Positions 9,311-18,050 of a DNA stretch of 64,000 nucleotides are shown one piece after another. Each line of letters starts with the position of its first letter. Position 1 is the stretch's first letter. The notes under the pieces are model-generated. The model worked only from the letters and a program-made list of their open reading frames with translations, had not been told where the DNA came from and did no database searches. The translations under genes were made by a program, and so were the position numbers. This stretch comes from Sediminibacterium sp. TEGAF015 (GTDB lineage: Bacteria > Bacteroidota > Bacteroidia > Chitinophagales > Chitinophagaceae). Location of the stretch: contig NZ_AP026683.1 of NCBI RefSeq assembly GCF_025997995.1, positions 1,302,501 to 1,366,500 on the forward strand. Direction: 5' to 3'.

Positions 9311-9980
9311 TTTTATCATTTGCCCACTGAAGAGCGGTTTTCAACTGCTCTTCACGGGTTAAATGACTATTATCTAGCACAACAGCATCATCTGCTTTTC
9401 TTAATGGGCTGAACTCTCTGGTACTATCAATCTGATCACGCATTGCCAAATTAGCCCTTACTTCCTCTCTGGTAATTCCAGGATTCTTTGCTGACAACTC
9501 CAGATATCTTCTGGCGACCCTGATTTCAGGATCAGCAGTAACAAAAATTTTTAATTCAGCATCTGGGAATACCGTAGTTCCAATATCTCTCCCGTCCATT
9601 ACAATCCCTTTTTGCAATCCCATTTTCTGTTGCTGAGCAACGCCAAACGCTCTTACATAGGGATTTGCTGCCACATCGCTTACGAGATTACTGATACGCA
9701 TTTCCCTTATTTCCTGTTCAACATTCTTCCCATTCAACAGAATATCGCTTGTTCCTTTCTCTGAATTGTAATCGAAAGCAAGACTTATATGCTTTAGCGC
9801 TTCCTGAACAGCCATATCATTCGTATAATCAATATCATGCTGTATAAAGTATAAAGTGATGGCACGATACATAGCACCACTATCAATAAATATATAATTA
9901 AGTGCCCTGGCCATTTGCTTAGCCAGGGTACTTTTTCCACATGAAGAATATCCGTCCAGGGTAATAATAATTTTTTTCAT
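9288..9980 (-). CDS. cmk: Cytidylate kinase
   Basis: Phosphorylates CMP and dCMP to the diphosphates in pyrimidine nucleotide supply. 230 aa, usual size. The P-loop is GYSSCGKST (residues 10-18), the NMP-binding part [10 protein letters not shown] follows at about 33, and [11 protein letters not shown] and RVARRYLEL (lid arginines) are present. ATG 9980. The 3' end overlaps the convergent oxidoreductase by 23 bp. The fasciclin gene lies 24 bp upstream in the same direction, so both may share a transcript. Confidence 0.96.
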   Translation of the reverse strand: MKKIIITLDGYSSCGKSTLAKQMARALNYIFIDSGAMYRAITLYFIQHDIDYTNDMAVQEALKHISLAFDYNSEKGTSDILLNGKNVEQEIREMRISNLVSDVAANPYVRAFGVAQQQKMGLQKGIVMDGRDIGTTVFPDAELKIFVTADPEIRVARRYLELSAKNPGITREEVRANLAMRDQIDSTREFSPLRKADDAVVLDNSHLTREEQLKTALQWANDKISSIPVR

Positions 9981-10004
9981 ATTGTTAGCTTACCCCAAAG
10001 GTAA

Positions 10005-10556
10005 TTAAGAAGGCAATACCACTGTATCTACCACGTGAATCACACCATTGCTCTGGTATACATTGGCAATGGTTACTTCAGACATACCTCCTTTTTCATC
10101 AGTTAAAATCAACTTTTTACCCTTCATGCTGGCTTTTAAAATTCCACCTGAAACGGTTTTCAGTTCTGCAGTTCCTTTTCCTTGTTTAATTAAAGCTGCA
10201 ATTGCGGCTGCATCTAATTTTCCGGCCACAACGTGATAAGTAAGGATCTTTGTAAGTGTAGCTTTGTTTTCTGGCTTTACCAATGATTCAACAGTACCTG
10301 CTGGTAGTTTTCCGAATGCAGCATTGGTGGGAGCAAAAACGGTGAATGGTCCGGCACTTTGCAGGGTTTCAACCAGGCCAGCTGCTTTAACTGCTGCGAC
10401 CAAAGTAGTGTGATCTGCAGAGTTCACGGCATTCGCAACAATGTTTTTAGAAGGATACATAGGAGCTCCCCCTACTTCAACTGTTTTTTCACTCATCTGA
10501 GCGGAAAGGACATTTACAAAAAAAGCAGAAGCCATCACAAATAGAATCTTTTTCAT
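10005..10556 (-). CDS. Secreted fasciclin (FAS1) domain protein
   Basis: 183 aa with a cleavable signal peptide (MKKILFVMASAFF, cut near VLSAQ) and one FAS1 domain filling the rest (about residues 45-182). Typical signatures are FTVFAPTNAAFGKLPAGTV, LTYHVVAGKL and NGVIHVVDTVVLPS. FAS1 proteins act in adhesion or matrix binding at the surface or in the periplasm. No lipobox, so it is probably soluble in the periplasm or released. It lies upstream of cmk with a short gap. Confidence 0.93.
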   Translation of the reverse strand: MKKILFVMASAFFVNVLSAQMSEKTVEVGGAPMYPSKNIVANAVNSADHTTLVAAVKAAGLVETLQSAGPFTVFAPTNAAFGKLPAGTVESLVKPENKATLTKILTYHVVAGKLDAAAIAALIKQGKGTAELKTVSGGILKASMKGKKLILTDEKGGMSEVTIANVYQSNGVIHVVDTVVLPS

Positions 10557-10618
10557 ACTGAAGTTTTTAATTTTTAAAAATGATACAGTATCTACGAAAG
10601 AAGATTAAATCTGGATTG

Positions 10619-11542
10619 TTAAGGAAAATAAAAAAGATTGGGATAGTCCGAAATAATACCATTTACCCCAAGCAGCCTTAACCTTTTCATTTCAGCAAGA
10701 TTATTTACTGTCCATGGAATGAGTTGCATATTGTGTTTTTTACATTCCGCTACCATCGCTGCATTTACCAGTGAGTAATGAGGACTATACGCATACGGTA
10801 TATATCCTAAATCTGCAAGCTGTTGCTGGAGGGTTCTTTTATCATCCCCTTCAATTAATAATACGGTAGAAATAACCGGATATTGCTGGTGCAAATATTG
10901 AAGTGTCCTGATGTCAAAAGACTGAATGGTTACCCGATCTGTTATCTTTTTATTTTGAATAACAGCCACCAATAAATCAACAAAGGATTTTGGGTCAGGA
11001 TGAAAAATACCATCTGTTGCCGGTTGTGTTTTCGTTTCAATATTATAAAATGGAAGGGCTTTATGTTGTTGTCTGGCATAGGCATCAGCTGAATCAATCA
11101 CTTGTAATAAAAGAGGCTTGGTAACAGGTATTTTCTGCTGTTGAGGAAATCTTGCATTACCTCTTAACCCTACATCATATCGTTGTGTTGCTGCAAAACT
11201 CATCTGAAAAATATTCAGTTGCTTCTCCTCCTGAATGCTTACGGGAGCACCATCCGGCTTACTGGTAATTTCATGATTAAAAAATGGTTCATGACTCAAT
11301 ATTACCTGCTTATCTTTTGTAATAACCACATCCATTTCAAGGGTAGACGCACCCAAATCAATGGCTTTATACATAGCAGGAATCGTGTTTTCCGGAACCA
11401 GTCCCCTTGCTCCTCTGTGACCCTGCCAATCAAATGAGTAATTGCGTTCCATTTTATTTTGTTTGATGCTGGTACAGGAAAAAACTATCAATCCGGCAAA
11501 TAAGATGACTAGTAAATTACGATTGATTAATTGGTAACTCAT
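10619..11542 (-). CDS. Glycerophosphodiester phosphodiesterase lipoprotein
   Basis: Hydrolyses glycerophosphodiesters to glycerol-3-phosphate and an alcohol, outside the cytoplasm. 307 aa with a lipoprotein signal (VFSC, Cys23). The GDPD active-site set is present: GHRGARGLVPENT (His42, Glu51), LEMDV (Glu69, Asp71) and LSHEP (His84). The C terminus WTVNNLAEMKRLRLLGVNGIISDYP is characteristic. It begins 4 bp after the stop of the PaiB-like gene, so the two are cotranscribed. Confidence 0.93.
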   Translation of the reverse strand: MSYQLINRNLLVILFAGLIVFSCTSIKQNKMERNYSFDWQGHRGARGLVPENTIPAMYKAIDLGASTLEMDVVITKDKQVILSHEPFFNHEITSKPDGAPVSIQEEKQLNIFQMSFAATQRYDVGLRGNARFPQQQKIPVTKPLLLQVIDSADAYARQQHKALPFYNIETKTQPATDGIFHPDPKSFVDLLVAVIQNKKITDRVTIQSFDIRTLQYLHQQYPVISTVLLIEGDDKRTLQQQLADLGYIPYAYSPHYSLVNAAMVAECKKHNMQLIPWTVNNLAEMKRLRLLGVNGIISDYPNLFYFP

Positions 11543-11546
11543 TTTG

Positions 11547-12173
11547 CTATTTATTTTTCTTTAATCGTCTGATCATTTCTTCTGCTGCTAGTTGTTGATG
11601 CAATGACCCCTGCTGCAAGGTTTGCAAAATGGTGTCCTGTGTTTCGACTGGCTTATTCTGACTCCACTTAAATACGTGTTCCAGAGCTTGCACTTCAATT
11701 TCAACGGCTTCAATAGCCATCATATTCGATTGCACATAAGCATCCTGCATGTGATGCACTAATGATGGAGACAAAGAATTATTTTCAAAATACTCGGTCA
11801 GTTTATTCAGATGCTGAAATAAAGCCTGATTATCTAAAAAAGAAATAATCCCTTTAGCCTGAACTGTAGAATAGTTCCACGTGCTTGCAGTATTCTGAGG
11901 AGTATAATGTCTCGCACTTATATATGCATGAGGCCCATTAAAAAGGACCAGTACCTGTTGATGATTTTCAAATGCATTTGTATGACTTTGCTTACGCATA
12001 ATATGCCCCTGCAAAAACAATTTTTCTTCTCTGAATTCAAGCATCAAAGGTATTTGTGTTGCAACCGGAAAGCCATCCTGCCCAACACCACAAATGGTAG
12101 CAAATGCATTTTCTTTCATAAATGCGATTACTTCCTCATTGCCTCCAGTTGAAAAATAGGGCGTCTTGTACAT
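11547..12173 (-). CDS. FMN-binding PaiB-like protein
   Basis: 208 aa, matching the FMN-binding negative transcriptional regulator (PaiB/PAI2) family: MYKTPYF at the start, ATICGVGQDGFPVATQIPL, GHIMRKQSHTNAF, then FNGPHAYISARHY and STWNYSTVQAKG. The fold is a pyridoxamine-phosphate-oxidase-like split barrel. Although B. subtilis PaiB was described as a repressor of sporulation and protease genes, no DNA-binding domain is visible here, and a flavin reductase or stress role is as likely. It is followed 4 bp later by the GDPD gene. Confidence 0.9.
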   Translation of the reverse strand: MYKTPYFSTGGNEEVIAFMKENAFATICGVGQDGFPVATQIPLMLEFREEKLFLQGHIMRKQSHTNAFENHQQVLVLFNGPHAYISARHYTPQNTASTWNYSTVQAKGIISFLDNQALFQHLNKLTEYFENNSLSPSLVHHMQDAYVQSNMMAIEAVEIEVQALEHVFKWSQNKPVETQDTILQTLQQGSLHQQLAAEEMIRRLKKNK

Positions 12174-12204
12174 AGTACCTGCAATGTACCATTAATTTGA
12201 AAAC

Positions 12205-13299
12205 TTAGAAACTGAATACCAGCGCAGTAATGGCAGAAAACAAAATGGTAGAGGGCATTCTGTTGACATCTGTAAAAACAGCATCCCTACTTCTTAGTTG
12301 CTTTAGCTCCACTCGCCAGAGCAGTGGTTTGGCAATTCTATAATCAACATTCACAGATCCACCGCTTACCATAAAATGATTAGGCGTTCCCGTAAAAATC
12401 AAAATACCATTGCGGTCACTGAAAGCCTCTGCTCTAATGGCTAGTTTTAATTTTTCATTATGAATATACTGAACCATTATAACTGGTGTATACCATGTTT
12501 TTGAGAAAGTTAAACCTGCAACTTTTTGAACACCAATATCCAATCCTCCAATTAAACTCAGCTGCTCTTTTAGTTGATACTGTGCATAGAAATTATGAAA
12601 GAAACGCCCCTGACCAATAAAAGAACTTGAATTCAGCAACCATTTACTGTTGGGTCTAAATTGTATCTGGTGGCCAAAAGAAGGATGATTCGTACCAGAG
12701 GGAATTTGAATTGTTTGCCATCCCGTTAACACTAAGCCACTAATCAGCCATTGATTGTTGGCACTAATAAATGTAGTCTTTATACCGGTTTCAAAATAAG
12801 GAGAATTATCGGCAGCCAAACTTCTGGTGAGTGTCCAGCAATCTTTACCGATTGCACTTTCAAATCCGATATGAGAATTAAAAACTCCAACATCCAGCCA
12901 CCAGTTATTACGTGCATTCAGTTTCCATCCCAGATTCGCTTCTAATATTTGTTGATATATTCCTCGCTCGCCAGCATAATTTGCCTGCATATAACTACCT
13001 GCTGCCAAAGCAAGATTTGCCCTGAATTTTTCCTTTGCAAGACTAGCTTTAATAAAAACAAGATTTACTGCCGCCTTTTTGCTGATGTCATGATTATAAG
13101 CAAATCTTGCACCATTGCCAGCTAAAGGTCCACTTGAATTTTGGTTGTAATACAATTCAGCATACCCATTCCAAGTAATACCTCTTTTGGAGTCTTGTAA
13201 AGTAGTATCGTTAGATATAGATTGAATTGAACTGTCCATTCTTTGCCCCCAAACAAGTTGAAAATATAAGAAGCAAAAAAGGGAAGCAAAACGTTTCAT
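12205..13299 (-). CDS. Outer-membrane beta-barrel porin (BBP2/OmpL-like)
   Basis: 364 aa with a signal peptide ending near LVWGQ. The body has alternating hydrophobic and aromatic residues, many strand-like stretches (WNGYAELYYNQN; NNWWLDVGVFNSHIGFES) and a terminal Phe (ALVFSF), as expected for an outer-membrane beta-barrel. The WLDVGVFNSHIGFES segment is typical of the putative porin-2 (OmpL-like) family. Start ATG 13299 directly abuts the mrp stop codon, so translation is probably coupled to mrp; this may be read-through expression rather than a functional link. Solute unknown. Confidence 0.8.
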   Translation of the reverse strand: MKRFASLFCFLYFQLVWGQRMDSSIQSISNDTTLQDSKRGITWNGYAELYYNQNSSGPLAGNGARFAYNHDISKKAAVNLVFIKASLAKEKFRANLALAAGSYMQANYAGERGIYQQILEANLGWKLNARNNWWLDVGVFNSHIGFESAIGKDCWTLTRSLAADNSPYFETGIKTTFISANNQWLISGLVLTGWQTIQIPSGTNHPSFGHQIQFRPNSKWLLNSSSFIGQGRFFHNFYAQYQLKEQLSLIGGLDIGVQKVAGLTFSKTWYTPVIMVQYIHNEKLKLAIRAEAFSDRNGILIFTGTPNHFMVSGGSVNVDYRIAKPLLWRVELKQLRSRDAVFTDVNRMPSTILFSAITALVFSF

Positions 13300-14391
13300 T
13301 TACAGAACTTCAATTAATGCAGTCTGTGGTAAGTTAGCATTTCTTTGGGCAATATTTCTAACAGACTGAGCAGTGAAATTCCGGAAGGCATTTTTGGTTA
13401 CCTCATCAGTTGACACCATGGCAGGAACCCCCTCATCTCCTCCTTCACGAATACTTTGCACCAATGGTATTTGTCCTAAGAAAGATAGATCATATTCTTC
13501 CGCCAGATTTTTTCCGCCTTCTTTACCAAACAAATAATATTTATTGTTGGGTAATTCAGCAGGAGTGAAATATGCCATATTCTCTACCAACCCAATTATG
13601 GGTACGTTAATCTGCGCCTGTCCAAACATAGCAATACCTTTCTTAGCGTCAGCCAGTGCTACATTTTGTGGTGTTGTCACAATAATTGCTCCGGTAACAG
13701 GAACTGTTTGCATCAGCGTCAAGTGAATATCTCCGGTGCCTGGAGGCATGTCAATAACGAGATAATCCAATTCGCCCCAGTCTACATCGGTAACAAACTG
13801 CCGGATGGCTGAACTTGCCATGGGTCCTCTCCAAACAACTGCATTCTTTTCATCCACCAGCAAGCCAATACTCATTAGTTTAATTCCGAATTTCTCCAAT
13901 GGAACGATCATGCCCTTTCCGTCTACTTCTTTCATCATCGGGCGGGCCCCTCTTACCCCAAACATAATCGGAACGCTGGGTCCATAGATATCAGCGTCCA
14001 TTAATCCCACAGATGCACCGCCTTCTGCCAATGCCAATGCCAGATTAGCAGAAATAGTGCTTTTTCCTACCCCACCTTTTCCGCTGACAACCGCAATAAT
14101 ATTTTTGACGCCTCCCAGTACTTTTTGGTCATCTTTCCGAGTACTGGTAGTATTGGCTGTAAAATTTACCGTCACTTTTGCTTGTTTGTTTACCAGCAGT
14201 TTAATGGCATTCTCACTCGCTGTGCGCATCATGTCTTTCATAGGACAGGCAGGAGTGGTTAATACGATAGTGAAGCTTACGGCATCTCCGTCAATCACAA
14301 TGTCTTTTACCATGTTCAGGGTTACCAGGTCTTTACCTAAATCCGGCTCCTGTACATTACTCAATGCCTGTAATATCGCTTCGTTTGTCAT
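13300..14391 (-). CDS. mrp: Mrp/ApbC/NBP35-type P-loop iron-sulfur carrier protein
   Basis: Iron-sulfur cluster carrier ATPase. 363 aa: an N-terminal MIP18/DUF59 domain (residues 1-80, with TTPACP, Cys49) and a ParA-like P-loop domain with deviant Walker A GKGGVGKST (104-112), DADIYGPSVP and VIDMPPGTGD. The usual C-terminal Cys-x2-Cys after VENM is absent: residues 270-289 read ENMAYFTPAELPNNKYYLFG, and Cys49 is the only cysteine in the protein. ATG 14391. The porin gene follows with no gap. Assignment to the family is firm; the mode of cluster binding is uncertain. Confidence 0.93.
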   Translation of the reverse strand: MTNEAILQALSNVQEPDLGKDLVTLNMVKDIVIDGDAVSFTIVLTTPACPMKDMMRTASENAIKLLVNKQAKVTVNFTANTTSTRKDDQKVLGGVKNIIAVVSGKGGVGKSTISANLALALAEGGASVGLMDADIYGPSVPIMFGVRGARPMMKEVDGKGMIVPLEKFGIKLMSIGLLVDEKNAVVWRGPMASSAIRQFVTDVDWGELDYLVIDMPPGTGDIHLTLMQTVPVTGAIIVTTPQNVALADAKKGIAMFGQAQINVPIIGLVENMAYFTPAELPNNKYYLFGKEGGKNLAEEYDLSFLGQIPLVQSIREGGDEGVPAMVSTDEVTKNAFRNFTAQSVRNIAQRNANLPQTALIEVL

Positions 14392-14429
14392 GGTTAACGC
14401 AAGTTTTTGTTAAAATCATTGTTACGGTG

Positions 14430-14437
14430 CAAAGTTA
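14430..14437 (-). promoter_or_regulatory. Possible -7 promoter box for mrp
   Basis: On the minus strand the sequence reads TAACTTTG, matching the Bacteroidota -7 consensus TAnnTTTG, about 40 bp before the mrp ATG. I see no good TTTG at the -33 distance, so this is moderate evidence only. Confidence 0.38.
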
Positions 14438-14488
14438 ACAACCTAGCACTTTACTTTGTTGTGAAATGCGGAGAACAAATCAAAATAG

Positions 14489-14496
14489 TACCTTTG
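14489..14496 (+). promoter_or_regulatory. Possible -7 promoter box for the carboxypeptidase-like domain protein
   Basis: TACCTTTG matches TAnnTTTG 27 bp before ATG 14524. The expected -33 position holds AATG, a poor match to TTTG. Confidence 0.38.
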
Positions 14497-14523
14497 TGTC
14501 CCCTTTAAACCAGTGCTGCCTAT

Positions 14524-15174
14524 ATGAATAAATTAACTTTAGCCTTTTTTTTGATACTGACAGGGATGGGTTGGATGAATAAGGCGGTTGCACAGCAGAC
14601 AAATCCTTACAGGGATTCTATTGTGCAATTGTATGGAGTTGTTATGACAGCAGACAGTTTAAGAGGAATTCCTTCCGCCTCCATTATTGTAGAAGGCAAA
14701 GGAAGAGGAACCATTACCAGCTTCGACGGGGTATTTTCGATTGCTGTAATGAAAGGAGACCGAATCACTTTCAGTAGTATCGGCTTTAAAAACAACAGTA
14801 TTCAGATTCCTTATAACCTTGAAAGTAATCAGTATAGTGTTATACAATTATTGATTAGTGATACTGCTTATTTGCCTGCGACTATCCTGAAGCCAAGGCC
14901 AACCAGAGAACAATTTGAAAGGGACTTTCTGAACAATCGTTTCCCTGATGACGCATACGAGATCGCCAGAAAGAATACTGATGAAGCTACCAGAAGAATC
15001 ATGCTGAACAGTTTACCTGCTGACGGCAGAGAGGCAGTTAATTTTCAGCTAAGGCAGCAAACCAATAAATATTATTATGCCGGTCAAATTCCACCCATGA
15101 ATATCATGAATCCGGCAGCCTGGGCAGATTTTATCACATCCTGGAAAAGAGGAGATTTCAAACGAAAAAAATAA
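14524..15174 (+). CDS. Secreted carboxypeptidase-regulatory-like domain protein
   Basis: 216 aa with signal peptide (cut near KAVAQ, residue 24). Residues 37-115 form a carboxypeptidase-regulatory-like beta-sandwich: YGVVMTADSLRGIPSASIIV, GRGTITSFDGVFSIAV, GDRITFSSIGFKN. This is the domain that precedes many SusC-type receptors, but no TonB-receptor follows here. The C-terminal 95 residues are helical, charged and not recognised, ending in a basic tail. Probably periplasmic; function unknown. It stops 6 bp before the hydroxybutyryl-CoA dehydrogenase ATG, so the two may share a transcript. Confidence 0.78.
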   Translation: MNKLTLAFFLILTGMGWMNKAVAQQTNPYRDSIVQLYGVVMTADSLRGIPSASIIVEGKGRGTITSFDGVFSIAVMKGDRITFSSIGFKNNSIQIPYNLESNQYSVIQLLISDTAYLPATILKPRPTREQFERDFLNNRFPDDAYEIARKNTDEATRRIMLNSLPADGREAVNFQLRQQTNKYYYAGQIPPMNIMNPAAWADFITSWKRGDFKRKK

Positions 15175-15180
15175 TTAACA

Positions 15181-16074
15181 ATGTCGGTATTTAATGTAAC
15201 TGTAATTGGAGCAGGTACCATGGGAAATGGGATTGCACATGTTTTTGCGCAGAAAGGCTTTAAAGTTGTGTTGGTAGACGTACAACAAGCACAATTAGAT
15301 AAAGCCCTGCAAACCATTGGAAAGAATCTGGACAGAATGATAAGCAAGGGCTCTATTACCGATGCAGAAAAAGCAGAAACACTAAATAATATTGTCACAG
15401 ATAACACAATCAGCACAGGTGTTAGCAAGGCTGATTTAGTAGTTGAAGCCGCAACAGAAAATGAAGAATTGAAATTAAAAATATTTGCAGAGATAGACCA
15501 GGCAGCACCTGCCAATGCTATACTGGCAAGTAACACTTCTTCTATTTCAATAACAAAAATTGCTTCAGCAACCAATAGACCTAACAAAGTAATTGGCATG
15601 CACTTTATGAACCCTGTACCGGTTATGAAACTGGTCGAAATCATCAATGGATACGCAACTGAAAAAGAAGTTACAGACACCATTGTTGCTTTGAGTAAAC
15701 AATTAAACAAAGTGCCTTCCGTAGTAAATGACTACCCTGGATTTATTGCCAACAAAGTGTTGATGCCTATGATTAATGAAGCTATCTATTCTTTATACGA
15801 AGGCATTGCAGATGTTGAATCCATAGATACGATTATGAAACTGGGCATGGCTCATCCGATGGGTCCATTGCAACTAGCCGACTTTATAGGTTTAGATGTT
15901 TGCCTTAGCATCATGAATGTTTTGCATAAAGGATATGGCAATCCCAAGTATGCGCCTTGTCCATTATTAGTGAATATGGTAACAGCTAAAAAACTTGGTG
16001 TAAAATCAGGAGAAGGATTCTACATTTATACGCCTGGTTCTAAGGAGCTAATCGTAAGCCCTCGCTTTTTATAA
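15181..16074 (+). CDS. 3-hydroxybutyryl-CoA dehydrogenase
   Basis: NAD(P)-dependent oxidoreductase acting on 3-hydroxyacyl-CoA in short-chain fatty acid or butanoate metabolism, cytoplasmic. 297 aa, slightly longer than the usual 282-290. Rossmann motif VIGAGTMGNGIAHVFAQKG at the N terminus, ASNTSSISITKIA, the catalytic-His region GMHFMNPVPVMKLVEI, and the C-terminal NDYPGFIANKVLMPMINEA and GMAHPMGPLQLADFIGLD. It overlaps the convergent EamA gene by 6 bp. Confidence 0.93.
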   Translation: MSVFNVTVIGAGTMGNGIAHVFAQKGFKVVLVDVQQAQLDKALQTIGKNLDRMISKGSITDAEKAETLNNIVTDNTISTGVSKADLVVEAATENEELKLKIFAEIDQAAPANAILASNTSSISITKIASATNRPNKVIGMHFMNPVPVMKLVEIINGYATEKEVTDTIVALSKQLNKVPSVVNDYPGFIANKVLMPMINEAIYSLYEGIADVESIDTIMKLGMAHPMGPLQLADFIGLDVCLSIMNVLHKGYGNPKYAPCPLLVNMVTAKKLGVKSGEGFYIYTPGSKELIVSPRFL

Positions 16075-16959
16075 TGTATTGCCAAAAGCAATCAGATAAA
16101 TAGCAATGGCAGATAATACAATACCTGCCCAATTAATAGCAGATAATTTTTCTTTAAAAAGTATAGCCGCCACCAGCGTACTGAATAAAACAATTCCCAT
16201 ATTGTTTACCGGTATGCTGGCGCTGGTTTCCCATGGACTGTCCTGTAAAAACTGAACCAGGCACCAGATTGAGAAATAATTGGGAATACCAATACAAATT
16301 CCCGCAAACACCTGTTTCCTGTGAAAAGTTAGTTTTCCGGTTTTGTATTGATACATCAGTACAAGAAAGCCAATTGTTGCCGCAGATAAAAATCCGGAAA
16401 TCAGAAATGCATTATTGGTTTCCTTTGATACGTATAATTGCTGAACGTGATTAATGACTGCATCAAGAAAACCACTTCCCACAAAAACCAACGCTGGTAA
16501 GCCAATTTTAAACAATAAGGAAAGATGAGAACTTCCGCCACCTTCTCTCGATTGCGGATAACAGGTAAAAACAACAGCTACCATTGCCAATACAATCCCA
16601 ACTATTTCCCATCCTACTACCTTTTCACCATATAAGATTACTGAAAGAATTACAGGTATAATTAACGATAGCTTATTGGCAACAGATGCTACTGAAACGC
16701 CAATTTTCTGAGCTGTAATTCCAATGAGATTAAAACTGGTAATAAATAGGGTTCCCATGAGCATGGCCCATTGAAACCAGGGTTGACCAAAAGAATCGGA
16801 ATGAATGGGAAATGCCCCATTTACAAAAGAACCGGTTATTACACAGGTGATATAATTAAAAACTATGGCAGGAAAAACAGGGATATTCAGTCTTCCGCAT
16901 ACTTTAAATGATAGTAAAAGGTAACTAGTTAAAACAATGCTTCCGAGTAAAAATATCAT
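16069..16959 (-). CDS. EamA/DMT family transporter
   Basis: Inner-membrane protein of the drug/metabolite transporter superfamily. 296 aa with about ten hydrophobic segments in two EamA-like halves; the second half ends NWAGIVLSAIAIYLIAFG, a typical closing helix. ATG 16959 overlaps the ribD stop by four bases (ATGA), so it is translationally coupled to ribD. That could hint at a role with riboflavin or its precursors, but substrate is not shown by the sequence. Confidence 0.82.
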   Translation of the reverse strand: MIFLLGSIVLTSYLLLSFKVCGRLNIPVFPAIVFNYITCVITGSFVNGAFPIHSDSFGQPWFQWAMLMGTLFITSFNLIGITAQKIGVSVASVANKLSLIIPVILSVILYGEKVVGWEIVGIVLAMVAVVFTCYPQSREGGGSSHLSLLFKIGLPALVFVGSGFLDAVINHVQQLYVSKETNNAFLISGFLSAATIGFLVLMYQYKTGKLTFHRKQVFAGICIGIPNYFSIWCLVQFLQDSPWETSASIPVNNMGIVLFSTLVAAILFKEKLSAINWAGIVLSAIAIYLIAFGNTL

Positions 16960-18011
16960 AATTCTTTTCTTTTGAAATATTGAATTGAATCATCCCCTAT
17001 TAATTCTGTAGTATCGGGTTTAGTCAAATAAAGTGATGGAGCTTTCAACCCATCTGCATTAGATAAGGCAATTGCTTTTGCACTTTTTATCACCCTGATT
17101 TCATCCCAGCATTCCGCTTGCAGGAAGCTTTGCAAAAGCGAGCTTCCCCCTTCCACCAAAATACTTTGTATTCGATTTTGATAGGCAAAATCCAGTATAT
17201 GCTGAATCCAATTATTGCTTTCGGGCAATTGAACATATTTTACTTCACCATCCGTTATAGAAACTGATTCGGTAAACACAATTGTTGGCAAACCATCGCT
17301 TAACAAATTAGCCTGTTTAGGTAAAATCAACTTTCGATCAATCACCATACGAACAGGACTGGGACCAGGGAAAAAACGATTGTTTAGTTTTGGGTTATCT
17401 GTTAAGGCAGTTTGTGTTCCCACCAGAATAGCTGACTCCTCCATTCTCCATCGGTGCACCAGTTTCTGACTGTACGAATTACTGATAGCAATTTCATCCC
17501 CTTTTCTACCCATCCATCCATTGGCCGACTCTGCCCACTTCAAAATGATGTAAGGTCGTTTGCGTTGATGAAAAAGAAAAAAACGACGATTCAATTCATT
17601 GGCCTCTTTTTCGAGAACAGGACCAATTACTTCCACCCCTTTTTCGCGAAGAAGTGCAATCCCCTTTCCATTCACTTCTTCAAATGGATCCACACTCCCA
17701 ACTACTACTTTCTTAATGCCGTTCGCTAAAATAAGGTGGGTGCAGGGAGGCGTTTTTCCAAAATGGGAACAAGGCTCCAAACTCACATATAATGTAGAAG
17801 CTGATAGTAAGTGTCGGTTTTTCTCTGCAACACTATTGATACAATTCACTTCGGCATGAGCTTGACCATATCTTTCATGATATCCTTCCCCTATAATTTC
17901 ATCCTGATACACCAATACTGCTCCAACCATCGGGTTGGGTGCAACTTTACCCATCCCTTTAAGAGCCAGGTCTAAACAACGTTGCATGAATTTTTGGTGT
18001 GAGGTAAACAT
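16956..18011 (-). CDS. ribD: Bifunctional riboflavin biosynthesis deaminase/reductase
   Basis: Carries out the second and third steps of riboflavin synthesis from GTP: pyrimidine deamination, then NADPH-dependent ribosyl reduction. 351 aa. The N-terminal zinc deaminase has HAEVNC and EPCSHFGKTPPC; the C-terminal reductase domain has RPYIILKWAES, VGTQTALTDNPKLNNR and ILVEGGSSLLQSFL. ATG 18011. Only 39 bp separate it from the divergent prmC start. Confidence 0.96.
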   Translation of the reverse strand: MFTSHQKFMQRCLDLALKGMGKVAPNPMVGAVLVYQDEIIGEGYHERYGQAHAEVNCINSVAEKNRHLLSASTLYVSLEPCSHFGKTPPCTHLILANGIKKVVVGSVDPFEEVNGKGIALLREKGVEVIGPVLEKEANELNRRFFLFHQRKRPYIILKWAESANGWMGRKGDEIAISNSYSQKLVHRWRMEESAILVGTQTALTDNPKLNNRFFPGPSPVRMVIDRKLILPKQANLLSDGLPTIVFTESVSITDGEVKYVQLPESNNWIQHILDFAYQNRIQSILVEGGSSLLQSFLQAECWDEIRVIKSAKAIALSNADGLKAPSLYLTKPDTTELIGDDSIQYFKRKEL

Positions 18012-18050
18012 AAGCCTGTAAAAATAATCAAATGATGGTTACTTTGCAGC

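Noticed and set aside
14057..14413. Plus-strand frame of 118 codons opposite mrp
   Set aside because: Shadow of the mrp coding sequence; no start signal and no family resemblance.
15084..15710. Long antisense reading frame (208 codons) across the hydroxybutyryl-CoA dehydrogenase gene
   Set aside because: The plus-strand gene is an unmistakable enzyme. The minus frame gives a Ser/Ala/Ile-rich product with no motif, so it is a shadow.
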